Source: DAIOEK01 sp964600595
GTDB lineage: Bacteria; Chloroflexota; Anaerolineae; Anaerolineales; Anaerolineaceae
Length of the DNA: 19,195 nt
Assembly: GCA_964600595.1 (NCBI GenBank)
Contig: CAZRKL010000034.1
Coordinates: forward strand, 1-19,195
Reading direction: 5' to 3'
Part shown: positions 6,116 through 12,791 of the stretch, piece after piece
Layout: each line of letters begins with the position of its first letter
How positions within the stretch are numbered: the first letter of the stretch is position 1
Position numbers and translations under genes: made by a program
Notes under the pieces: model-generated
Databases searched by the model: none
What the model was told of the DNA's origin: nothing
What the model saw: only the letters and a program-made list of their open reading frames with translations

Positions 6116-7206
6116 TGTCACCCGATCCCCTGTTCCAGATTCGTGATTTGAAGATCGAGCTGGGCGGTGAGCTGATAGTGGACCTTCCCAGTCTGGATGT
6201 CTTTCGCGGGGAGGTGCTGGTCATCCTTGGACCCAATGGCGCGGGCAAGAGTACCCTGTTACAGGCAATCGCCAGGTTGATCAAACCGGTTGAGGGTAGT
6301 ATTACCTTTTCCGATTCAATTCCCCAGTCAAATCTGGATTACCGCCGCCGAATCGCGACCGTGTTCCAGTCTCCGCTGCTGCTGGACCAAACCGTATATC
6401 ACAATGCATCCATCGGGCTGCGCTTTAGAGGCAACGATAAACATCAGACCCGCCTGGTTGTGGAACGCTGGCTGGAGAGGCTGCACATCTCCCACCTGGC
6501 GAACCGCCGCGCGAAGACGCTCTCGGGGGGAGAAGCCCAACGGGTGAGCCTGGCGCGCGCCTTCTGCCTCGAAACTGATTTAATACTGATGGATGAACCC
6601 TTCAGCGCGCTGGATGCCCCCACCCGCCAGGAAATATTGGATGAACTGCGCAACCTGCTGGCAGAAACACAGCAAACGTGCATCTACGTCACCCACGATC
6701 TGGATGAAGCCCTTACCCTGGCAGACAGGGTGGCGGTGTTCTTCAACGGTCAACTTCATCAGGTGGATACTCCCACGCATGTATTCACCAAACCCGCCAC
6801 CCAGCAGCTGGCATCCTTTGTAGGGGTCGAGACGATCATCTCGGGTGAAGTGGTCGGGCAAAAAGGGGAGCTGGTTCAGGTGAAAGCGGATGGCATTACG
6901 ATCGAAGCTGTGGATGAAATGCCGGTTGGAACCGGCGTTTTCGCGTGTTTGCGCCCTGAAGATATCACCATCTACCGTCATGATAGTCTCCCCGCATCTT
7001 CGAGCGCCCGCAACCGTTTTACGGGAAGGATTACCCGTCTTGTCAGTCAGGGTCCATTAATGCGGGTGCATTTCGATGCGGGATTCCCCGTATCGGCGCT
7101 GATCACCCGGTCTTCGGCTGAAGAAATGGAATTACAACCCGGCATGGAAGTGGTTGCGGTTTTCAAATCAAGCTCGCTGCACCTGATCAGGCGGCAGAAG
7201 CGCTAG
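6112..7206 (+). CDS. tupC: Tungstate ABC transporter ATP-binding protein TupC with C-terminal TOBE-like domain
   Basis: This subunit hydrolyses ATP to drive tungstate uptake through TupB. The nucleotide-binding domain (about 1-235) shows Walker A G-P-N-G-A-G-K-S-T (40-48), signature L-S-G-G-E (137-141), Walker B L-I-L-M-D-E (157-162) and switch His H195 in Y-V-T-H-D. Beyond it are about 125 further residues; the last 60 or so (N-R-F-T-G-R-I onward) look like a TOBE domain as found in ModC, where oxyanion binding can shut the transporter down. The ATG at 6112 overlaps the tupB stop by four bases; the next ATG (6115) is an alternative. The gene ends 12 bases from the convergent regulator, with no clear terminator between them. 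Confidence 0.93.
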   Translation: MMSPDPLFQIRDLKIELGGELIVDLPSLDVFRGEVLVILGPNGAGKSTLLQAIARLIKPVEGSITFSDSIPQSNLDYRRRIATVFQSPLLLDQTVYHNASIGLRFRGNDKHQTRLVVERWLERLHISHLANRRAKTLSGGEAQRVSLARAFCLETDLILMDEPFSALDAPTRQEILDELRNLLAETQQTCIYVTHDLDEALTLADRVAVFFNGQLHQVDTPTHVFTKPATQQLASFVGVETIISGEVVGQKGELVQVKADGITIEAVDEMPVGTGVFACLRPEDITIYRHDSLPASSSARNRFTGRITRLVSQGPLMRVHFDAGFPVSALITRSSAEEMELQPGMEVVAVFKSSSLHLIRRQKR

Positions 7207-7218
7207 TTTTCGTGTATC

Positions 7219-8319
7219 CTATGGAATCTCGGTAATACTTCCGGTTTCACCTGTTTCATATCCTTGAAAACCGCCTATATATTCGCGGGCAGCATCTGAT
7301 TGGAGCCAGGCAATAAAGCGACGGATAGACTCGCGCTCTGCCTGCGCGCCATCCACGACCAGGTCGTACCGTTCAAGCGTGAGCAGCTGAAAGTTCAACC
7401 CGAAAACCGCGGCGGCGGATTCCAGCCCCAGACCGGCATCAGCGCGTCCTTCTGCGATCTCACGCGCGACTTCCAGATGGGTGGATTTCACAGTTTCAAA
7501 TCCCAAAATTTCATCCGGTTTAATTGCGGCAATATTAAGCTGCTCATCTAGCCAGACCCGGGTACCTGAGCCATGTTGACGGTTTATAAAGCGAATTCCC
7601 GGTTTACGCAGGTCAGCAAGGGAGTGGATTGCTGCCGGGTTATTTCGGGCAGTGATCAATCCCAGGCGGCGGTGTGCAAAGGTGATTAATTTCATCTTGC
7701 GGTTGGGCAGGATCTTTTGGATAAAAGGCAGGTTGTAGCTATTCGTCTCCGCGTCCCACAGGTGGCAGCCTGCCATGTCTGCAGCGCCTTGATTGAGTGC
7801 CATCAATCCGGCCATGCTGCCGCCAATTTGCACCTGCAGACGGATCCCCGGCAGCAAGGTTGATATCGCGTCGGCAAGCGCGTTAATGACCGGATCACTG
7901 CTGCCGGTGATGCGGATTACATCTTCATCATCCGTGCTTTCTCTTTCTTCCATCACCCGCCAGTGTTCGGTGGCGAGTGTGAGCGCTTCAGTAATTTCCT
8001 CCAGAGAGTATCCGCTGGTGACGCTTTCCAGCAGAAATTGTTCTGCCTTGATCACCAGGTTTGCGCGGCGCAATCCGCTGCCCATTGCCATCGCTCCGCT
8101 GGGCAGGTCGGATACCACAGTACCCTTGCCCTGCCGGCTGGAAACCAGCCCGCTGCGGACGAGCAGCCCGTATGCGTGCTGTACAGTTCCCGGGGTACAT
8201 TGCCAGTGCTGGCTCATTTCCCGCACGCCGGGCAACTTGTCGCCCGGTTTCAGTTTGCCGGTGTAGATTTCCTCGCGAATGGATTCAAAGATGACCTGGT
8301 AGGTGGGTTGGTTTTCCAT
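7219..8319 (-). CDS. GntR-type regulator fused to a periplasmic-binding-protein-like domain; likely tungstate/molybdate sensor
   Basis: Residues 5-70 form a GntR winged helix (K-L-K-P-G-D-K-L-P-G-V-R-E-M, then the recognition segment T-P-G-T-V-Q-H-A-Y). Residues about 133-350 match the PBP-like domain PF12727 found in molybdate-related regulators: I-T-G-S-S-D-P (137-143), A-A-D-M-A-G-C-H-L-W, and the hallmark N-R-Q-H-G-S-G-T-R (246-254). There is no signal peptide, so the binding domain works in the cytoplasm, sensing ligand directly. A linker helix (about 85-130) joins the two. Its 3' end faces tupC, 12 bases away, so the likely target is the tup operon and the ligand is likely tungstate or molybdate. 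That is inference from the family and location. The ATG lacks a clear Shine-Dalgarno and sits 6 bases after a possible -10, so the mRNA may be leaderless. Confidence 0.88.
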   Translation of the reverse strand: MENQPTYQVIFESIREEIYTGKLKPGDKLPGVREMSQHWQCTPGTVQHAYGLLVRSGLVSSRQGKGTVVSDLPSGAMAMGSGLRRANLVIKAEQFLLESVTSGYSLEEITEALTLATEHWRVMEERESTDDEDVIRITGSSDPVINALADAISTLLPGIRLQVQIGGSMAGLMALNQGAADMAGCHLWDAETNSYNLPFIQKILPNRKMKLITFAHRRLGLITARNNPAAIHSLADLRKPGIRFINRQHGSGTRVWLDEQLNIAAIKPDEILGFETVKSTHLEVAREIAEGRADAGLGLESAAAVFGLNFQLLTLERYDLVVDGAQAERESIRRFIAWLQSDAAREYIGGFQGYETGETGSITEIP

Positions 8320-8408
8320 GACTTAAGTATAGATGAAAATTAAAGATGAAGTGGTTCGATATGCTATAGTATAAGAAGACAATCTGCAATCCACACAATG
8401 GAATTTCT
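8320..8408. promoter_or_regulatory. Divergent promoter region of the regulator and the DUF389 gene
   Basis: On the - strand TATACT (8331-8326) is a plausible -10 for the regulator. On the + strand TATAGT (8365-8370) is a plausible -10 for the DUF389 gene, about 39 bases before its ATG. Neither has a recognisable -35. The sequence ATAGTATAA (8366-8374) also occurs at the tupA promoter (4494-4502), and AGTATA occurs twice here (8326-8331 and 8368-8373). These could be regulator sites or simply promoter hexamers. Confidence 0.4.
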
Positions 8409-9818
8409 ATGATTATTAATAAGCCATTTCGTAAACTACTATACTGGTTTTATAAACCCATTTCAATTGATGCGCGGGATGGGATTCGTAAGGAAATCAG
8501 CACAGCATCCGAACCAGATTTTGATTTCTTTATTTACATTATTCTTTCCGGAAGCATCGCCACCCTGGGATTAATTACAAATTCTCCGGCTGTCATCATT
8601 GGCGCTATGCTTCTTGCGCCTCTGATGTCTCCCATAATTGGCGCTGGGTTGGCTTTAATTTCAGGAGATGTACGTCTGTTAAGAGTTAGTCTTACCGCTG
8701 TCGCAAAAGGCGCAATCTATTCCATAATTCTTTCCGCGGCGATCACACTGCTCAATAATCTCTTGCCTTTCGTCAGTGTCCAGGAAATTCCCGCAGAGGT
8801 TCTTGCCCGTACCCATCCATCCCCCATTGATTTGGCGATCGCGCTTGCCGGTGGATTGGCAGCCGCGTATGCACTTACAAAACCGGAGCTATCGGCAACC
8901 CTTCCTGGTGTGGCGATTGCCACCGCCATCATGCCCCCGCTCTGCACTGTGGGGGTTGGAATTGCCCTCTGGCGCTGGGATATTTTCGGTGGCGCGCTTC
9001 TCCTCTTTCTTACGAATGCGGTTACCATCACCTTTGCCTCAGTGATCGTGTTCTTTCTGAGAGGTTTTTCAGACTTTTCGATTCGGAACCATGTCATACC
9101 CAAAGGGTTGATCTATTCGGCTGTCCTCACGTTTATTATCCTGATCCCCCTTTCAATTCTCAGTGTTAAGTTTTTTACCGAAGCGAGTGAAAACCGGAAA
9201 ATAAATATGATTGTCAGCCGGGAGGTCAGTCGTGTGAATGGTTCCGAATTAGTGGAGATTGATGTCAACCGGTCGAGTGACATCCTTGACCTGGTCATTA
9301 CACTGCGCACCAATAAACCGCTCTCCTATCAACAGGTAGTGGATCTACAGCAGCAGATTGTCAATCAGATCAATCGTCCCAGCTCGCTGAAGGTGAACCA
9401 GGTGTTTGCCGAGAGGTTGGATCCTTTAATCCCGCCAACCGCAACTCCGACATCAACACCCGAACCGTCCGCGACACCTGGTCCCAGCCCAACTGCGACA
9501 ATGACCTTGCCGCCAACTGCCACACCAACAAATACCCCTGAACCCACGGCCACACCCACACCGACCCCCACGGATACGCCCACTCCCCAATCAGGAATCA
9601 TCGTTTCAGCGATTGTTCCGCCTAGAAAGTTGGTTCAATACCCCGGTGGACCGGAAATTGGTAGGATATACCCCAATGGATCCCTTATCATATATCAGGA
9701 AGAATTGATTTATGATGGATTTGTCTGGGTTAAGGTTATGGATAAGGATGGACGGATTGGCTGGATTCCACAGGTATATTTGAAGATTATAGAGCCGACA
9801 TCCGAATCAATAAATTAG
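8409..9818 (+). CDS. DUF389 membrane protein with Pro/Thr-rich linker and C-terminal SH3b domain
   Basis: The N-terminal part (about residues 20-255) is a DUF389 domain with about six membrane helices, including the conserved N-S-P-A-V-I-I-G-A-M-L-L-A-P-L-M-S-P (58-75) and the later A-T-A-I-M-P-P-L-C-T-V-G-V-G. Residues 256-338 form a soluble region. Residues 341-395 are a low-complexity Pro/Thr linker, and about 400-462 form a bacterial SH3-like domain ending V-W-V-K-V-M-D-K-D-G-R-I-G-W-I-P. SH3b domains usually bind cell-wall peptides or glycans, so the C-terminus is probably outside the membrane. DUF389 has no settled biochemical role; some members are described as transporter-like. The upstream GGAA (8400-8403) is a weak ribosome-binding site. 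The gene seems to be alone. Confidence 0.88.
   Translation: MIINKPFRKLLYWFYKPISIDARDGIRKEISTASEPDFDFFIYIILSGSIATLGLITNSPAVIIGAMLLAPLMSPIIGAGLALISGDVRLLRVSLTAVAKGAIYSIILSAAITLLNNLLPFVSVQEIPAEVLARTHPSPIDLAIALAGGLAAAYALTKPELSATLPGVAIATAIMPPLCTVGVGIALWRWDIFGGALLLFLTNAVTITFASVIVFFLRGFSDFSIRNHVIPKGLIYSAVLTFIILIPLSILSVKFFTEASENRKINMIVSREVSRVNGSELVEIDVNRSSDILDLVITLRTNKPLSYQQVVDLQQQIVNQINRPSSLKVNQVFAERLDPLIPPTATPTSTPEPSATPGPSPTATMTLPPTATPTNTPEPTATPTPTPTDTPTPQSGIIVSAIVPPRKLVQYPGGPEIGRIYPNGSLIIYQEELIYDGFVWVKVMDKDGRIGWIPQVYLKIIEPTSESIN
9429..9593 (+). repeat. Low-complexity tract coding for a Pro/Thr linker
   Basis: About 165 bases rich in ACN and CCN codons encode repeated T-P-T, T-P-E-P and S-A-T-P units in the DUF389 protein. 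Such tracts act as flexible, often glycosylated spacers between membrane and wall domains, and are prone to length change by slippage. Confidence 0.8.
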
Positions 9819-9878
9819 ATAAAAACACCTGGCCAAGAATGAGTGAGGTTTTTTGTATGAACTTCACCGGGATTTGGG

Positions 9879-9884
9879 TACAAT
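9879..9884 (+). promoter_or_regulatory. Possible -10 element of the aldo-keto reductase operon
   Basis: TACAAT lies 44 bases before the aldo-keto reductase start in the 110-base gap after the DUF389 gene. No matching -35 at 16-18 bases is evident, so this is only a candidate. Confidence 0.3.
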
Positions 9885-9928
9885 GAAAATACCTGCGTGC
9901 AAGTGTCTGCGCGAGAAAGGAATGGATC

Positions 9929-10933
9929 ATGTTCATCACTCCCACATTCAACCCTGATCCTAAACGTTACGATACCATGAAGTACAACCGCTGCGGAAGG
10001 AGCGGTCTGCATTTGCCTGCCATCTCGCTCGGGCTATGGCACAACTTTGGCGGCGTTGATTCACTGGAAAACGGGCGCGCTGTTGTACGCCGCGCTTTTG
10101 ACCTGGGAGTCACCCACTTTGATCTTGCCAACAACTACGGACCGCCATACGGTTCCGCAGAAGAAACCTTTGGCACCATTTACGCAAAAGATTTCAAACC
10201 TCACCGGGATGAACTCGTCATCTCCTCCAAGGCGGGTTGGGATATGTGGCCGGGACCCTACGGCAACTGGGGTTCACGCAAGTACCTGATCGCCTCACTG
10301 GATCAATCACTCAAGCGCATGGGGTTGGACTATGTGGATATTTTCTACCACCATCGCCCCGACCCGGAGACGCCGCTTGAAGAAACACTGGGCGCGCTCG
10401 ATCAAATAGTCCGCTCGGGTAAGGCGCTTTATGTTGGGATCTCCCAGTACGGTCCCGAGCAGACTGCGCGAGCAGCAGGGATGTTGCGCAGTCTGGGAAC
10501 TCCGCTCCTCATCCATCAACCCAATTACAATATGTTTGACCGCTGGGTGGAAGATGGACTTTTGGAAGTCTTACAACAGGAAGGTATTGGCGCGATCGTC
10601 TTTTCACCACTGGCGCAGGGGTTGCTGACCAACCGTTACCTGAAAGGGATACCGGATGGTTCACGGGCATCTCGGCGGGTATCGTATCTCCGCCCCGAGG
10701 AAGTGACCGATGAAGTGGTAGCCAGGGTGCGCAAACTGAATGTGATCGCGCAAAAACGCGGACAATCCATGGCACAAATGGCAATTGCCTGGGTGCTTCG
10801 TCAGGCGGCGGTGACATCCGCGCTGGTCGGAGCCAGTTCTGTGGAACAGATAGAGAATAATGTGGCGGCGTTGGATAACCTTGATTTTAGCTTTGAGGAA
10901 TTACGCGCCATTGATGAGGTTCTGGTAGAGTAG
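9929..10933 (+). CDS. Aldo-keto reductase, YghZ-like (AKR14-type)
   Basis: A cytoplasmic NADPH-dependent oxidoreductase of the aldo-keto reductase fold. Long stretches match E. coli YghZ (L-glyceraldehyde 3-phosphate reductase), such as S-L-G-L-W-H-N-F-G, F-D-L-A-N-N-Y-G-P-P, D-M-W-P-G-P-Y-G and S-L-D-Q-S-L-K-R-M-G. The catalytic tetrad is D65, Y70, K101 and H142. The C-terminal cofactor region has L-V-G-A-S-S-V-E-Q-I-E-N-N. E. coli YghZ detoxifies aldehydes including methylglyoxal. The N-terminus shares the family's unusual lead P-x-R-Y-x-x-M-x-Y. AAAGGA (9916-9921) seven bases upstream fixes the start. A 38-base gap leads to the UPF0173 gene, so the two are probably co-transcribed. The substrate is not certain. 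Confidence 0.93.
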   Translation: MFITPTFNPDPKRYDTMKYNRCGRSGLHLPAISLGLWHNFGGVDSLENGRAVVRRAFDLGVTHFDLANNYGPPYGSAEETFGTIYAKDFKPHRDELVISSKAGWDMWPGPYGNWGSRKYLIASLDQSLKRMGLDYVDIFYHHRPDPETPLEETLGALDQIVRSGKALYVGISQYGPEQTARAAGMLRSLGTPLLIHQPNYNMFDRWVEDGLLEVLQQEGIGAIVFSPLAQGLLTNRYLKGIPDGSRASRRVSYLRPEEVTDEVVARVRKLNVIAQKRGQSMAQMAIAWVLRQAAVTSALVGASSVEQIENNVAALDNLDFSFEELRAIDEVLVE

Positions 10934-10971
10934 TTTACTGCCTTTCATATACAAACCGAAATGGAGCTGAG

Positions 10972-11664
10972 ATGAGCACGACACTTACTTTTTATGGACA
11001 CGCCGCTTTTGCCCTGAATACATTTGGATACAAACTTCTGATTGATCCTTTCTTTACCGATAATCCTGTTGCGCCTATCACTGCTGAGCAGGCAGAAGCC
11101 AGCTATATCGTCGTCACACATGGTCATAACGATCATGTGGGTGACACCGTGGCAATTGCCAAACGGACTGGCGCGACGGTGATCAGTAACGCTGAAATCT
11201 GTGACTGGCTTGATGAACAGGGGATCAAAACCCACGCCCAGCACCTGGGTGGTGGATTCAATTATCCATTTGGGTACCTAAAACTAACCTTTGCGCTGCA
11301 TGGCGCCGGGCTGGATGCGGTAAAACATGCCTGCGGGGGTAACCCGGCTGGTATTTTACTCACCACCAAAGATGAACAGAAAATTTACCACGCGGGTGAC
11401 ACCGGCCTGTTCGGGGATATGCGCCTGATTGGAGAAGAGGGCATCAACCTGGCTATTCTGCCTATTGGCGATAATTACACCATGGGTCCAGATGATGCCT
11501 TGCGCGCAATTAAATTGATCAAACCCAAGATGGTTATCCCCATCCACTACGATACTTTCCCGCTTCTCAAGCAGGATGTTCAGGAGTGGAAGCAGCGAGT
11601 CCAGGCAGAGACGGATGCCCAGGTTGTCATCCTGAAACCCGGTGAGCAGTACTCTCTCGTTTAA
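10972..11664 (+). CDS. UPF0173 metal-dependent hydrolase (metallo-beta-lactamase fold)
   Basis: A 230-residue cytoplasmic protein of the UPF0173/UlaG-like group. It carries the metal-binding motif H-G-H-N-D-H (H50, H52, D54, H55), a further H-A-G-D-T-G (metal-bridging Asp) and a C-terminal P-I-H-Y-D, as expected for a two-metal hydrolase. The start Y-G-H-A-A-F-A is typical of the family. Physiological substrates are not known for most members; lactonase-like activity is shown for UlaG relatives. GGAG (10963-10966) is five bases before the ATG. It follows the aldo-keto reductase, which could suggest joint handling of reactive sugars, but that is speculative. Its stop overlaps that of the convergent DUF2817 gene within TTAA (11661-11664). 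Confidence 0.92.
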   Translation: MSTTLTFYGHAAFALNTFGYKLLIDPFFTDNPVAPITAEQAEASYIVVTHGHNDHVGDTVAIAKRTGATVISNAEICDWLDEQGIKTHAQHLGGGFNYPFGYLKLTFALHGAGLDAVKHACGGNPAGILLTTKDEQKIYHAGDTGLFGDMRLIGEEGINLAILPIGDNYTMGPDDALRAIKLIKPKMVIPIHYDTFPLLKQDVQEWKQRVQAETDAQVVILKPGEQYSLV

Positions 11665-12779
11665 CTCAGGAGGGAAAGAATACCTGTCCAGGCGCGCCCT
11701 GCATTCTCGAGGGCGCGCTTTTTCCATGCCGGATCGGATGGGTAGTATAGCTCCACGAAACGCCGCTTAACTTCGGCGGCTACATTCGGATTGGTTGAGT
11801 TGTGCCAGTAATGCTGATTTTCGATAACCATGCTGAACAGGCTGCGCATGCCCGCCAGAATCGAATCACCATAAGTGCCAAATTCGAAGGTCGTGGCGAA
11901 GCATTTACTTTTGGGCATTTGAGAAAAGACATACCGATACTGGTAATCGATCAGGTCGCCATGGATCTCGTAAAATTCCTCGGGATTGGTCTTTACAACA
12001 TCCGGGTAGTGGATCATGGCAGCAATTTCAGCCGAAGATCGGGGATCAAAAGGGCTGCAAACCACGCTCATCCTGTCACGCGGACCGTAACCGGTGTGCA
12101 TGTCGATGTGGACTACTTTCTCGTACCGTGGGCAGTGGATGTGGAACAAATCCATGACCAGTCGGGTCGCCGGCTGGGTCTGGCTGCCCCCGTAGTATAT
12201 CTGCTGCGGATGGAAGTACTGCCCCTGTAATGCTCCCCGCATAATGGCTTTTCTGCCGAACTTCATCAGAGTCTGGAGCAGGTGTGCAAAGAACCTGATC
12301 TGACCAAAACCCAGGCTGTCCACCGGTATTTGGGGCGTGATCAACCGTGAAATATCCGGGTACTGGTTCTCCTTTAATAAATTATTCCAATCATCCTGCG
12401 CGATAAAGTTGCGGTTCAAATCCACAGAATCGCCATCCACTTTACGCAGATTACGCATACCCCACGGGTTGATGGGGTGGATGATCAGCAGCCCGGTGTC
12501 TTGGGGGTTGATTTGCTGCAGGAATTCCTGCATGAATTGCTCAAATACCGCAAAACCAAAATACCCCTCAATGCCGTGTTGCCCGATGGATATGATGAGC
12601 AGGTTTTTTCTCTCTGCCAGCGGTTCGGCTTCGATCCAGGCTATTTCATCCTTTTCATCCTCAGAAATCAGCTTTGTTTGAAATCGGCTCTCAGGGTAGA
12701 GTTCGTGGATGGTGAGAAAATGCTGTCTGAACCGTACCCGGGTCTCTTCAAAGGTGGGAAAGTGCCAGGTGTTTGCCAT
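11661..12779 (-). CDS. DUF2817 carboxypeptidase-like protein (M14-related)
   Basis: DUF2817 proteins resemble zinc carboxypeptidases of family M14. Counting from the Met at 12779, the first metal ligands appear as G-Q-H-G-I-E-G (H68, E71), the substrate-binding region as N-P-W-G-M-R-N-L-R-K-V-D-G-D-S-V-D-L-N-R-N-F, and the third ligand within V-H-I-D-M-H-T-G-Y-G (His 224 or 228). There is no signal peptide, so it acts in the cytoplasm. The start at 12779 is preferred because GAGGG lies eight bases upstream; an ATG at 12785 would be only two bases from it. It begins 12 bases after the stop of the YfcC-family carrier, with its ribosome-binding site overlapping the carrier's end. A likely job is cleaving a peptide or amino-acyl compound imported by that carrier. 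Confidence 0.88.
   Translation of the reverse strand: MANTWHFPTFEETRVRFRQHFLTIHELYPESRFQTKLISEDEKDEIAWIEAEPLAERKNLLIISIGQHGIEGYFGFAVFEQFMQEFLQQINPQDTGLLIIHPINPWGMRNLRKVDGDSVDLNRNFIAQDDWNNLLKENQYPDISRLITPQIPVDSLGFGQIRFFAHLLQTLMKFGRKAIMRGALQGQYFHPQQIYYGGSQTQPATRLVMDLFHIHCPRYEKVVHIDMHTGYGPRDRMSVVCSPFDPRSSAEIAAMIHYPDVVKTNPEEFYEIHGDLIDYQYRYVFSQMPKSKCFATTFEFGTYGDSILAGMRSLFSMVIENQHYWHNSTNPNVAAEVKRRFVELYYPSDPAWKKRALENAGRAWTGILSLLS
11692..11723 (+). terminator. Rho-independent terminator of the aldo-keto reductase/UPF0173 operon, inside the convergent gene
   Basis: GCGCGCCCT (11692-11700) pairs perfectly with AGGGCGCGC (11710-11718) around a 9-base loop and is followed by TTTTT (11719-11723). It begins 27 bases after the UPF0173 stop. 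The same bases code on the other strand for the residues K-R-A-L-E-N-A-G-R-A near the C-terminus of the DUF2817 protein. Confidence 0.9.
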
Positions 12780-12791
12780 GAGCATATCCCT

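Noticed and set aside
7207..7218. Shared terminator between tupC and the regulator
   Set aside because: Only 12 bases separate them. The nearby palindrome CCTGATCAGG at the end of tupC is not followed by a T-run on either strand.
9819..9860. Terminator after the DUF389 gene (ACCT/AGGT before a T-run)
   Set aside because: The stem has only four sure pairs with a long loop and a mismatch above it, too weak to call.
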